DNA of 64,000 nt from Opitutia bacterium (GTDB lineage: Bacteria > Verrucomicrobiota > Verrucomicrobiae > Opitutales > UBA953): NCBI GenBank assembly GCA_004558035.1, contig SFEJ01000005.1, positions 22,495 through 86,494 of the forward strand. The letters run 5' to 3'. Within the stretch, counting starts at the first letter, position 1; each line of letters begins with the position of its first letter. Positions 28,181-36,251 of the stretch are shown piece after piece. The position numbers and the translations under genes were made by a program. Below the pieces are notes generated by a model. That model did no database searches and had not been told where the DNA came from. It was given only the letters and a program-made list of their open reading frames with translations.

Positions 28181-28334
28181 GACGATAAAAACGACTTCGT
28201 GTCCGCGAAAGTTTCAGAAAATCGCCGCGCGCGCGATATTTTTCTTGTGAAAACGCTGCCCGAAAGCGAGAATCCGCGTCAGATTTTCCGTTCCTCGTTT
28301 CTTGTTTCCTCGGCACAGTCAGTCAAAATTTTGA

Positions 28335-29819
28335 ATGAATTCAGTCGTGGAAAACATTTCGGACATCAGCATTTTCGCCGCCTCCGCCGCCGCGTTCGCC
28401 TTCGCGGGGCTCGTTTTCGCGCTTCGGCGCAACCGCGCTCTCCGGCGTGAAAACGAACGGCTCGCCGCCGAGCGCCGCGACGCAGAGGTCTCCGCGCGGG
28501 AACGCGTCGCCGAGAACGAGAAGCTCGCCGCCGAACGCCGAGCCGCGAACGAAAAGGAAGCGCGGGAAAATCTCGTCCGCGCGCACGAGCTCGAACTGCG
28601 CCTCGCCAAGGCGGAAGCGCGGGAACGCGCCCTCGCCGCCGAAGCCGAAAAGCTCGCCGCCGCGCGGGAACGCTACGAAGAAAAAATCCGCGGCGTCGCC
28701 GGCATCTCCGTCGAAAAAGCGCGCGCGGATCTGCTGAAGAGCGTCGCCGAAGACGCCGCCGAGGAAGCCCGCGCGATCCGCCGCGGCGTCCTCGAAAAAT
28801 CCGAAGCCGAATACGCGAACGACGCGCGCAAGCTGCTCATCACGACGATGCAGCGCGTCGCCCCGCGCCTCAACGAAGAACTTTCCTCCGAGCTCGTGCC
28901 CATTCCCGCGGAAGAGATCAAGGGCCGCCTCATCGGCCGCGAAGGCAGAAACATCAAAAGCTTCGAGCAGACGACGGGCGCGACGCTCATCATCGACGAC
29001 ACGCCGGGCTCCGTGCTCGTCTCGTGCTTCGACCCGTTCCGCCGCCAGGTCGCCGCGCTCGCGCTGCGGCGACTGATCGCCGACGGACGCATCCACCCGC
29101 AGAGCATCGAATATTACGTCGAGGAAGCCCGCCGCGAAACCGCCGCGAACGCGGTCGCCGTCGGCACGAAGGTCTGCGACGATCTCGGCGTCCACGACGT
29201 CGCCGAAAGCGTCCGCGAGCTGCTGGGCAAACTGCAGTTCCGCCTTTCCGTCAACCAGAACACGCTCGCGCACTCCGTCGAGACGGCGCAGCTCGCGGGA
29301 ACGTTCGCGGCGGAGCTCGGGCTCGACGTCGCGCTCGCCGTGCGCGCGGGGCTCTTTCACGACATCGGCAAGGCCGTGGACGCGAACAACGAGGACGCGC
29401 ACGCCATCGCGGGAGCGCGCGCGCTGCGCCTCGCGGGAGAATGCCGCGAAGTCGTCAACGCCGTCGAATCGCACCACCGCGAAGTCGGGCACGAAAACAT
29501 TTACGGGCCGCTCGTGATGCTTGCGGATTCCATTTCCGCGACGCGCCCCGGCGCCCGCGCGGCCACGCGCGAAGGCTACGCCGAACGCATCGCCGCGCTC
29601 GAAAAAATCGCCAAGGTGTTCCCGGGCGTGACGGACGCGTTCGCGATTCAGGCGGGCCGCGAAGTCCGAGTCATCGTCTCCAGCGCCGAAGTCTCCGACG
29701 CCGAGGCGCGCGCGCTCGCGCAGAAGATCCGCATCGACGTCGAGGAAAAGCTCACCTACCCCGGGAAAATCAAAATCGTCGTCATCCGCGAATTCCGCGC
29801 CCAGGAAGAGGCGCTCTAA
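28335..29819 (+). CDS. rny: Ribonuclease Y
   Basis: This encodes 494 residues. It is a membrane-anchored endoribonuclease that starts mRNA decay. An N-terminal membrane helix (residues 10-30) is followed by a long Glu/Arg/Ala coiled coil. The KH domain has GRLIGREGRNIKSFEQ and the HD domain has RAGLFHDIGKAVD near residue 340, with the second His/Asp set in ESHHREVGHE. The coiled coil contains three octamer copies encoding Arg-Glu-Arg. The gene is complete and followed by tRNA-Arg. Confidence 0.96.
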   Translation: MNSVVENISDISIFAASAAAFAFAGLVFALRRNRALRRENERLAAERRDAEVSARERVAENEKLAAERRAANEKEARENLVRAHELELRLAKAEARERALAAEAEKLAAARERYEEKIRGVAGISVEKARADLLKSVAEDAAEEARAIRRGVLEKSEAEYANDARKLLITTMQRVAPRLNEELSSELVPIPAEEIKGRLIGREGRNIKSFEQTTGATLIIDDTPGSVLVSCFDPFRRQVAALALRRLIADGRIHPQSIEYYVEEARRETAANAVAVGTKVCDDLGVHDVAESVRELLGKLQFRLSVNQNTLAHSVETAQLAGTFAAELGLDVALAVRAGLFHDIGKAVDANNEDAHAIAGARALRLAGECREVVNAVESHHREVGHENIYGPLVMLADSISATRPGARAATREGYAERIAALEKIAKVFPGVTDAFAIQAGREVRVIVSSAEVSDAEARALAQKIRIDVEEKLTYPGKIKIVVIREFRAQEEAL

Positions 29820-29878
29820 AAACTTGCTCGCCAAACGCGGCTCGCGGCGGCATTGTCGTTCCCGTGTTTTTTTCGCCG

Positions 29879-29953
29879 GTCCCGGTAGTTCAATGGACAG
29901 AACCGCGGTTTCCTAAACCGTTAATCCGAGTTCGATTCTCGGTCGGGGCGCCA
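29879..29953 (+). tRNA. tRNA-Arg (anticodon CCT)
   Basis: This 75-base cloverleaf has acceptor GTCCCGG/TCGGGGC, a D arm with AGTTCAATGGACAGAAC, anticodon stem GCGGT/ACCGT with loop TTCCTAA (CCT at 29912-29914) and T arm CCGAG-TTCGATT-CTCGG. CCA is encoded. It reads AGG codons. Confidence 0.95.
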
Positions 29954-30051
29954 GCGCTTTCCCGTCGCGGCGGGAGGAACGAAAAATTTCTTCGCGATTC
30001 GGCGAGGAAAATGGTTTGCGCGACGGCGGAAACGCCGCCATAGTGTTTCAC

Positions 30052-30267
30052 ATGAGCTCGAAAACCTCCATGGGCATACGCCTTGATCCCGAAGACCGAG
30101 AACTGCTGGAAGAATTGGCGAAGCTTTGGTGTCTGAACGCCTCCGACATCGTGCGGCTTGCGGTCAAATCTCTCCTGGAAGAAGCGAAACGCAACGGCGG
30201 AAAGATCGAACTGCCGTACACGTTCAAGACGCGTTCCCGCCGCGGCGGAGCGTCCGCGAAGAAATAG
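30052..30267 (+). CDS. Small ribbon-helix-helix-like protein
   Basis: This encodes 71 residues from the ATG at 30052 (MSSKTSMGIRLDPEDRELLE), chosen because the upstream extension is unstructured. The pattern of a short strand (SMGIRLD), a helix (DRELLEELAKLW), then SDIVRLAVKSLLEEAK resembles CopG/Arc DNA-binding proteins. It ends in a basic tail (TRSRRGGASAKK). It could be a regulator or a lone antitoxin; no toxin gene is adjacent. It sits 98 bases after tRNA-Arg. Confidence 0.65.
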   Translation: MSSKTSMGIRLDPEDRELLEELAKLWCLNASDIVRLAVKSLLEEAKRNGGKIELPYTFKTRSRRGGASAKK

Positions 30268-30303
30268 CGCGTTTTCTCTCCCGTCGCCGCACGGAGGAAA
30301 CGC

Positions 30304-30340
30304 AAAAAATCGTCCGCGAAACGCACGGATTTCGCGGACG
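30304..30340 (-). terminator. Terminator of hisD, not octamer-based
   Basis: CGTCCGCGAAA (30311-30321) and TTTCGCGGACG (30330-30340) form an 11-base stem. On the minus strand it is followed by a T run (A run at 30304-30309 on plus), so it ends hisD transcription. Confidence 0.75.
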
Positions 30341-30394
30341 AAAGGATTCTGTTTCCGTGAGAGCGGAGGCGCGGACGTCTCCGTTCCCGCAGCG

Positions 30395-31690
30395 TCACTC
30401 GAAGCGGATGCCGACCGAGTGACCGTGAACCTGGAGATGTTCCATTTCCGAGAACATCTCCACGATCGGGCGCGCGAGCTTCAGCGAGGCCTCGTCGTAG
30501 CGGACGTAGCTCGTGCGGCGCATGAAGTCTGAGACCTGCAGGCCGCTGAAGAAGCGCCCCGTGCGGGAAGTCGGCAGCGTGTGCGACGGTCCCGCGACGA
30601 AATCGCCGAGCGCCGCGGGCGAGTAGTGCCCGACGAGCATCGCGCCCGCCGTCGTGATGCGCGCGGAGAGCTCCTTTTGGCGCTTCTGCGTCGTCTGAAT
30701 CTCAAGGTGCTCGGGCGCGACGAAATTCGCGACGGCGACGGCGGCGTCCGTGGAATCCGCGAGAATCTTGCAGAAACCGGCTTCCATGATTTCGCGGAGG
30801 CGCGGGCCTTTTTCGTAGCGCGTGAGCAGCGATTCGATCGCGACGTCCACGGCGCGTTCCGTGCGTTCGTCGAAGCAGACCAGATAGACTTTTTCCTTGC
30901 CGCTGCCGTGTTCCGCCTGCGTGATGATGTCGGCGGCGACCCATTCGGGATTCGCCTTGGAGTCGGCAATGACCATGACTTCGCTCGGTCCGGGCAGCAG
31001 GTCGATTCCGACCTTGCCGAAGAGCTGGCGCTTCGCCTCGACGACGAAGGCGTTGCCCGGTCCCGCGATCTTGTCCACGGCGGGAATCGTCCGCGTGCCG
31101 TAAGCCATCGCGGCGATCGCCTGAACGCCGCCGACGCAATAAATTTCGGAGACTCCGCAGAGTTTCGCCGCGGCGAGGATTTCCGGCGCGACGGAGCCGT
31201 CGCGGCGCGGAGGCGTGCAGAGCACGAGCTCGGGAACGCCCGCGATCTTCGCGGGAAGCGCCGTCATCAGCACGGTCGAACAGAGCGGCACCTGACCGCC
31301 GGGAACGTAGAGCCCGACGCGGCGGATCGGGAAAAAGAGCTCGCCGACGGCGGCGCCGTGCGGGTTGCGCGTCTTCCAGTTTTTCGGGAGCGTGCGCTTG
31401 TGGAAATCGGAAATCGAGGCGGCGGAAGCCTTCAGCGCTTCGAGCTTTTTCGGGTCGATGGACGCGAACGCTTCGTCGATCGCTTCGGCGGGAACGCGGA
31501 GCTGCTTCTGCAGAAGCTTCGCGTGGTCGAACTTCGCCGTATAGTAGAGCACGGCCTCGTCGCCGCGCTCGCGCACGTCCGCGATCACTTCGGAAACGGT
31601 GCGGGCGATGTCGCCGGAAAGCGCGGCGGGAGCGCCGAACGCGCGCAGCTTTTCAAAACAGTCTTCGTCTCTCGTGGAAACTTTCAGCAT
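30395..31690 (-). CDS. hisD: Histidinol dehydrogenase HisD
   Basis: This encodes 431 residues and oxidises L-histidinol to histidine in two NAD-dependent steps, the end of the pathway. Motifs seen are RRVGLYVPGGQVPLCSTVLM, VGGVQAIAAMAYGT, KIAGPGNAFVVEAKRQLFG and the zinc/catalytic region QAEHGSGKEKVYLV, with GPSHTLPTSRTGRFFSGLQV near the end. The length is normal. It is unlinked to hisG. A stem-loop terminator lies 55 bases downstream. Confidence 0.97.
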   Translation of the reverse strand: MLKVSTRDEDCFEKLRAFGAPAALSGDIARTVSEVIADVRERGDEAVLYYTAKFDHAKLLQKQLRVPAEAIDEAFASIDPKKLEALKASAASISDFHKRTLPKNWKTRNPHGAAVGELFFPIRRVGLYVPGGQVPLCSTVLMTALPAKIAGVPELVLCTPPRRDGSVAPEILAAAKLCGVSEIYCVGGVQAIAAMAYGTRTIPAVDKIAGPGNAFVVEAKRQLFGKVGIDLLPGPSEVMVIADSKANPEWVAADIITQAEHGSGKEKVYLVCFDERTERAVDVAIESLLTRYEKGPRLREIMEAGFCKILADSTDAAVAVANFVAPEHLEIQTTQKRQKELSARITTAGAMLVGHYSPAALGDFVAGPSHTLPTSRTGRFFSGLQVSDFMRRTSYVRYDEASLKLARPIVEMFSEMEHLQVHGHSVGIRFE

Positions 31691-31785
31691 AATGCGCCTT
31701 TTCTAAATCAAAACCCGACGCACTTCAAGGGTATTGCCAGAACGGCGTTCCCGCGCAATAATGGGCGCTTTCACTTTTTCAGAGC

Positions 31786-33231
31786 ATGAGCATACGTTTA
31801 TTCGACACGCTTTCACGGGAACGCCGCGCGCTCGCGCCGAGCGCGCCCGAAAAGGAATTCGGCATGTACTGCTGCGGCCCGACGGTCTACGGCCCCGCGC
31901 ACATCGGCAACTTCCGCACCTTCCTGCTGCAGGACGTGTTGCGCCGCGCGCTCGAGACGGACGGAATACGCGTCCGCCACGTCCGCAACATCACCGACGT
32001 GGACGACAAGACGATTCGCCGCTCGCAGCAGGAGGGCAAGACGCTCGCCGAGTTCACCGCCGCGTGGACGAAGAAGTTTCACGACGACTGCGCCGCGCTC
32101 AACATGCTCCCGCCGCAGGTCGAGCCGAGCGCCGTCGAGCACATTCCGCTGCAGATCGCGATGATCGAGAAGCTCGTCGCGCGCGGGAACGCCTACGTCG
32201 CGCCCGACGGCAGCGTTTATTTCAAGGTTTCGAGCGATTCCGAATACGGCAAGCTCGCACACCTCGACCGCGAGGCGCTCCGCACGCAGGAAACGAACTC
32301 CGCGGGAACGGCGAACCTCGCCGACGAATACGCGCGCGACGACGTCGCCGACTTCGCGCTGTGGAAGGCGCGCAAGCCCGAGGACGGCCCGAATTTCTGG
32401 CAAAGCCCCTGGGGCGAAGGCCGCCCGGGCTGGCACATCGAATGCTCGGCGATGAGCACGCACTACCTCGGCGAAACCTTCGACCTGCACGGCGGAGGCG
32501 TCGATCTGTGCTTCCCGCACCACGAGAACGAAATCGCCCAGGCGGAATGCTCGTGCGGCCGTCACGGCACGTTCGCGCGGCACTGGTTCCACTCCGCGCA
32601 CCTGATGGTGGACGGCGCGAAGATGTCCAAGTCGCTCGGCAACCTCTACACGCTCGCCGATCTCGTCGGCAAAGGATTTTCGCCGGCGGCGGTGCGCTAC
32701 GCGCTCATTTCCGGGCACTACCGCTCGCAGCTGAACTTCACGCTGAAATCGCTCGAGGACGCGACCGCCGCGCTCGAGAAAATCGAAAAAGGCGCGCGCC
32801 GCCTGCTCGAAAAGGCGGGAATCTCCGTCGAGGAATTTTCGCAGGACATTTCCGTCCACGAAAAGAACACGGCGTGGGGCGCGTTCGAGCCCGCGTGGAC
32901 GGCGCTCTGCGACGACCTGAACATTCCCGGCGCGATCGGGAAGCTCTTTTCCGCGCTCGGCGAGCTCGGCAAAAAGGAACTCACGAAGGCGGAGGCGGGA
33001 ACGCAGCTTTGCGGGCTCGCGAAAATCCTCTTCGCGCTCGGGCTGAAGCTCTTTTCCGGCGAAAAGAAATCCGCCGACGTTCCCGCGGACGTCGCCGCGC
33101 TCGGCGAGAAGCGCTGGGCCGCGAAGACCGCGAAGAACTGGGCGGAGGCCGACCGCCTGCGCGACGAACTCGCCGCGCTCGGCTGGAAGTCTCTCGACCG
33201 CAAGGACAGCTACGAGCTCCGCAAAATCTGA
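31786..33231 (+). CDS. cysS: Cysteinyl-tRNA synthetase
   Basis: This encodes 481 residues, a class I synthetase that charges tRNA-Cys. The N-terminal YCCGPTVYGPAHIGNFRTF holds the zinc Cys and the HIGH motif (HIGN). The remaining zinc ligands are in WHIECSAM and the FPHHENE region, and the KMSKS loop is GAKMSKSLGN. The C-terminal helical and DALR-like domain is complete and ends in RKDSYELRKI. The acyltransferase gene starts 16 bases downstream. Confidence 0.97.
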   Translation: MSIRLFDTLSRERRALAPSAPEKEFGMYCCGPTVYGPAHIGNFRTFLLQDVLRRALETDGIRVRHVRNITDVDDKTIRRSQQEGKTLAEFTAAWTKKFHDDCAALNMLPPQVEPSAVEHIPLQIAMIEKLVARGNAYVAPDGSVYFKVSSDSEYGKLAHLDREALRTQETNSAGTANLADEYARDDVADFALWKARKPEDGPNFWQSPWGEGRPGWHIECSAMSTHYLGETFDLHGGGVDLCFPHHENEIAQAECSCGRHGTFARHWFHSAHLMVDGAKMSKSLGNLYTLADLVGKGFSPAAVRYALISGHYRSQLNFTLKSLEDATAALEKIEKGARRLLEKAGISVEEFSQDISVHEKNTAWGAFEPAWTALCDDLNIPGAIGKLFSALGELGKKELTKAEAGTQLCGLAKILFALGLKLFSGEKKSADVPADVAALGEKRWAAKTAKNWAEADRLRDELAALGWKSLDRKDSYELRKI

Positions 33232-33247
33232 CGGGAACGCGACCGCC

Positions 33248-33958
33248 ATGCCTCAGAAACCGCGAGAAAAACAGCCCGTCCGTCCGATGACGGTCGACGA
33301 AATGGAGCGCCAGCGCCGCGTGCGGGAAATCCCGCTTTGGCAGATGGCGCTGCTTTTCCCGCTGAGTCTGCTGCTGCGCACGTGGCTGTGGACGCTGCGC
33401 ATCACGATTTCGCCCGAAGCCGCGAAGCAGGTCGCCGAGCAGCGGCATTCGCTGATCGTCGTTTTCTGGCACAACCGCCTCTTCATTTCGGCGGATCTGC
33501 GGCGGCGATTCCGCCCGTTCGGCAAGATGAACGGGCTCGTCTCGCCGTCGAAGGACGGCGCGTGGCTCGCGGCGTTTTTCCGCTTTCTCGGCATCGGCGC
33601 CGTGCGCGGCTCGACGTCGCGCCGCGGCGGGCAGGCGATGCTCGAAATCTACCGCAAGCTCTCGCGCGGCGAGGACGTCGCGATCACGCCGGACGGTCCC
33701 CGCGGGCCGCGCTACAAATTCAATCCCGGCGCCGCGCTCATCGCGCAGAAGACGCATTGCCCGGTCGCGCTGATCGGCTCGGAATACAGCCGCGCGATCC
33801 GTTTCAAATCCTGGGACGGCTTCATTCTTCCTCTGCCCTTTTCCAAGGTCGAGCTGACGCCGAAATTTTATCCCTACGAAAAAATGTGGGACCACATTTC
33901 CGCGAAAGCGCTCGCGGAATACTTCGAAACGGAGCTGCGCGCAATCACGAAGGAGTGA
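33248..33958 (+). CDS. DUF374 lysophospholipid acyltransferase-like protein
   Basis: This encodes 236 residues with one N-terminal membrane segment (about 30-50). It matches DUF374, related to LpxL/Kdo-type acyltransferases: VVFWHNRLFISADLRR carries a His-x4-type site, followed by SPSKDGAWLAAFFRFLGIG, RGSTSRRGGQAML, AITPDGPRGPRYKFNPGAA and the GSEYSRAIRFKSWDGF segment. It probably adds an acyl chain to a lipid A or lysophospholipid precursor at the inner membrane. It is co-directional with cysS and close to plsX, another lipid gene, on the other strand. Confidence 0.88.
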   Translation: MPQKPREKQPVRPMTVDEMERQRRVREIPLWQMALLFPLSLLLRTWLWTLRITISPEAAKQVAEQRHSLIVVFWHNRLFISADLRRRFRPFGKMNGLVSPSKDGAWLAAFFRFLGIGAVRGSTSRRGGQAMLEIYRKLSRGEDVAITPDGPRGPRYKFNPGAALIAQKTHCPVALIGSEYSRAIRFKSWDGFILPLPFSKVELTPKFYPYEKMWDHISAKALAEYFETELRAITKE

Positions 33959-33981
33959 GCCGCGCGCGCGGAGGCGAAAGC

Positions 33982-34013
33982 AAAAAGCGTTCCCGGACGG
34001 GAACGCTTTTTTC
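33982..34013. terminator. Bidirectional octamer terminator
   Basis: AAAAAGCGTTCCCG, a two-base loop (GA) and CGGGAACGCTTTTTT form a near-perfect hairpin with A and T runs on opposite sides. It serves both the acyltransferase gene and convergent plsX. Both arms are octamer copies. Confidence 0.88.
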
Positions 34014-34021
34014 GCGGACCG

Positions 34022-34037
34022 GCGGGAACGTTCCCGC
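34022..34037. repeat. Perfect 16-base palindrome of two octamers
   Basis: GCGGGAACGTTCCCGC is a perfect palindrome made by two octamers meeting head to head and sharing the central ACGT region. It lies in the spacer between the terminator and plsX. Confidence 0.85.
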
Positions 34038-34050
34038 GGGAAAACGAAAA

Positions 34051-35124
34051 TCAGCAGACGAGCTCTTCCTTGATTTCCTCAAGCGCCAGATTCGCTTCGG
34101 AAAGCGCCTGGGGCGCGCGGGAGGAAACGCCGCTCGCGAGCGCGTTGCGCGCCATCAGAATCGCGGCGCTGGTGCCGTAACGGTTGCTGGAGCCGTGCGC
34201 CTTGATCACCATGCCGTTGAGCCCGAGCAGCGGCGCGCCGCCGAATTTTTCCGGACGGAGCTGCGATTTCACCGCCTTCAGCAGCGGGTAGAGCATGATC
34301 ATCGCGACGATGTAAAGCGGGTTGCGCTTCACCTTCGCGGAAAGAATGTCCTTGAGCATGTGGACGAGCCCCTCGACGGACTTGAGCACGATGTTGCCCG
34401 TGAAGCCGTCCGTGACGATGACGTCCACGTCGCCCTGAAACACGTCGAAGCCTTCCACCGGGCCCACGTACTCGAACCAGTCGAGCCGCTTCGTCAGCTC
34501 CTTCAGATAGGCGTTGGTCTTGTTGATGCGTTCCCCGCCCTTGCCTTCCTCCGTGCCGACGGTCAGCAGACCGACGCGCGGCTTCTTCGTCGAAAGCATG
34601 GCGATGGAATAGAGCGAGCCGAGAATCGTGTTGTGGACGAGCTGTTCGGGCGTCGTTTCCGGATTCGCGCCGACGTCCACCATGATGGTGAAGCCCGCCT
34701 TGCGCGGCATGATCGCCGTCAGCGCGGGGCGCTGGCAGCCCGGCATCATGCGGACTTTGATCGTTCCCGCGCCGACGAGCACCTTCGTGTTGCCCGTCGA
34801 GACGACGGCGTCCACCTCGCCCGCCTTCAGCATCTCGAATGCGACGATCATCGAAGCGTTCTTCTTCGATTTCAGCGCCTGCATCGGCTTGTCCGTCATC
34901 TGGATTTCGTCGGGAGCGTGACGCACTTCGATATGCGGATTGCGGTTGAGACCGAGGCGGCGCAGATGCGGCGCGAGCACCGGCTCGCGACCGACGAGGA
35001 CGAGCCTGTCGTTCTCGCCGATTTCGCGCAACGCCAAGGCGACCGCATGGACGACTTCTTCGGGACCTTTGTCCCCGCCCATGCAGTCTACGGCAATCCG
35101 ATATGAATGTGTCTCAGCGTCCAT
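34051..35124 (-). CDS. plsX: Phosphate acyltransferase PlsX
   Basis: This encodes 357 residues from the ATG at 35124, chosen because the only upstream start is a TTG adding 14 unconserved residues. PlsX converts acyl-ACP to acyl-phosphate for phospholipid synthesis. It starts with RIAVDCMGGDKGPEEVV and contains VSTGNTKVLVGAGTIKVRM, LVDVGANPETTPEQLV-like sequence, and FVGFDVFQGDVDVIVTDGFT-like sequence followed by GNIVLKSVEG. It is 63 bases downstream of rpmF, the classic rpmF-plsX pairing. Confidence 0.96.
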   Translation of the reverse strand: MDAETHSYRIAVDCMGGDKGPEEVVHAVALALREIGENDRLVLVGREPVLAPHLRRLGLNRNPHIEVRHAPDEIQMTDKPMQALKSKKNASMIVAFEMLKAGEVDAVVSTGNTKVLVGAGTIKVRMMPGCQRPALTAIMPRKAGFTIMVDVGANPETTPEQLVHNTILGSLYSIAMLSTKKPRVGLLTVGTEEGKGGERINKTNAYLKELTKRLDWFEYVGPVEGFDVFQGDVDVIVTDGFTGNIVLKSVEGLVHMLKDILSAKVKRNPLYIVAMIMLYPLLKAVKSQLRPEKFGGAPLLGLNGMVIKAHGSSNRYGTSAAILMARNALASGVSSRAPQALSEANLALEEIKEELVC

Positions 35125-35187
35125 CAGCGAAAAGACTAACGCTTTTGCGGGAACTAAGACAGACAAAAATCGCCCGAAAGGACGACC

Positions 35188-35367
35188 TCAGATTTCGACG
35201 TCGATGACCTTGCGGCCGCGATACATTCCCGTGGCGGGATTGACGCGGTGCGGCAGGCACGCGGTTCCGTCCGCCGGATCCTTGGAAAGAAGCGGCGCTT
35301 TGTACTGATTGGCTCCGCGGCGAAGAGCGCTGCGGCGTTTGGACTGTTTGCGTTTCGGTTGGCCCAT
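35188..35367 (-). CDS. rpmF: 50S ribosomal protein L32
   Basis: This short gene encodes 59 residues: MGQPKRKQSKRRSALRRGAN at the start, then QYKAPLLSKDP, TACLPHRVNPATGMYRGRKV and a VIDVEI end. It is the zinc-free (C-minus) form: only one cysteine remains in the region where zinc-binding L32 has two CxxC pairs. It assembles into the large subunit near the peptidyl-transferase centre. It precedes plsX in one transcription unit. The ATG is at 35367. Confidence 0.94.
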   Translation of the reverse strand: MGQPKRKQSKRRSALRRGANQYKAPLLSKDPADGTACLPHRVNPATGMYRGRKVIDVEI

Positions 35368-35538
35368 GGCTTGTGATGAAAAAGGTTGTTAAAAAATGTA
35401 AGGTGAAACAATAAACGTGCGCGGAAAAACCGTCAAGCGGAAACGCGCGGCCGCCGTCGCGAATACCGCGATGCCTCATAAAAAAGCGCACCGAAAGGGA
35501 GATTTTTAAGTACGCAAGAAAACCGAACAAAAATCCGG

Positions 35539-35567
35539 TTGACAAAGCCCGGGGAAAAGAGGAAACT
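35539..35567 (+). promoter_or_regulatory. Promoter of tRNA-Pro
   Basis: A consensus -35 TTGACA (35539-35544), a 17-base spacer and a -10 GAAACT (35562-35567) lie 14 bases upstream of the tRNA. The -35 is perfect; the -10 is weak. The rest of the 213-base gap upstream shows no gene. Confidence 0.5.
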
Positions 35568-35581
35568 GAAAACTCCTTTTA

Positions 35582-35659
35582 CGAGCTGTAGCGCAGTCTG
35601 GCTAGCGCATTTGCATGGGGTGCAAAGGGTCGGAGGTTCGAATCCTCTCAGCTCGACCA
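35582..35659 (+). tRNA. tRNA-Pro (anticodon GGG)
   Basis: This 78-base cloverleaf has acceptor CGAGCTG/CAGCTCG, D arm GCGCAGTCTGGCTAGCGC, anticodon stem TTTGC/GCAAA with loop ATGGGGT (GGG at 35617-35619) and T arm GGAGG-TTCGAAT-CCTCT. CCA is encoded. A strong terminator follows. Confidence 0.95.
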
Positions 35660-35675
35660 ATTTTCTCCCGAAATC

Positions 35676-35718
35676 GCCCGCAAACCTTGATAAATACAAG
35701 GTTTGCGGGCTTTTTTTT
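35676..35718 (+). terminator. Terminator after tRNA-Pro
   Basis: GCCCGCAAACCTT (35676-35688) pairs perfectly with AAGGTTTGCGGGC (35698-35710), followed by eight T. This terminator does not use the octamer. Confidence 0.9.
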
Positions 35719-35785
35719 CGCGTCTTTCTTCCCGTCGAAAAAGGACGCTGAAACCTGCTTTCGCGGGAACGCCGCGGCGCGGCTC

Positions 35786-36187
35786 TTAATGGTCGTGATG
35801 GTGCTTGCCGCGACAGCGGGAACACGTGCAGCCGTCGCCGTGAAGCAGGTCCGCCTCGTGCGGGAGCAGCTCGTCGCCGCGCGGCTTCGCGAAGGATTCC
35901 GGCGCGTTCGGGTCCGTTCCCGCCGTCTTGAAATAACGCCCGGATGCGGGATCGCGCTCGTAGCGCGTGAAGCCGAGCCGTTCGAGCTCGCGCGAATCGT
36001 TCACCTTGCGGCGGATTTCGCCTTCGCCGTAGCGCGTCACCAGTCCCGCGGGCGTGAGGACGCGGCGGAGCGGCTCGCCCGTGAGCGGGTGACGCGTGAG
36101 CGGCGCGTCGCCGAAAGGCTGTTCGATTTCGAGGGTCGCGCCGTCGCTCCCGTCGGGATTCACGATGCAGTAAACGAAAACAGGCAT
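35786..36187 (-). CDS. FmdB-like protein lacking the zinc-ribbon cysteines
   Basis: This encodes 133 residues. The start MPVFVYCIVNPDG, the LEIEQPFGDAPLTRHP segment and PLRRVLTPAGLV follow the layout of the FmdB putative regulatory/zinc-ribbon family. Where FmdB has CxxC pairs this protein has YCIVNPDG and LTRHPLTGEP, so the zinc site is lost. The second half (ERLGFTRYERDPASGRYFKT) is shared with longer family members. The end is a His/Cys-rich tail (GDGCTCSRCRGKHHHDH) that could bind metal. It is likely cytoplasmic. Family assignment is moderate. Confidence 0.65.
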   Translation of the reverse strand: MPVFVYCIVNPDGSDGATLEIEQPFGDAPLTRHPLTGEPLRRVLTPAGLVTRYGEGEIRRKVNDSRELERLGFTRYERDPASGRYFKTAGTDPNAPESFAKPRGDELLPHEADLLHGDGCTCSRCRGKHHHDH

Positions 36188-36189
36188 TG

Positions 36190-36226
36190 GAGGGTATAAT
36201 GTGGAAAGTGTAATCTGGAAGGCGGG
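36190..36226. repeat. Short GTGTAAT/GGAAGG intergenic repeat
   Basis: GGGTATAATGTGGAAAGTGT and the following AATCTGGAAGGCGGG resemble parts of the repeats at 643-700 and 2794-2843. It lies in the spacer between the FmdB-like and SulP genes. Confidence 0.35.
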
Positions 36227-36251
36227 AAAAGGGCGGGCGGCGGCGCGCCCC

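Noticed and set aside
30052..30267. Toxin-antitoxin module at the ribbon-helix-helix gene
   Set aside because: No toxin-sized frame is adjacent; tRNA-Arg and hisD flank it, so a TA call is unsupported.
35368..35538. Coding gene (yceD-like) upstream of rpmF
   Set aside because: The frames here are short, AT-rich and lack conserved residues; DUF177 is normally upstream of rpmF but is not present.
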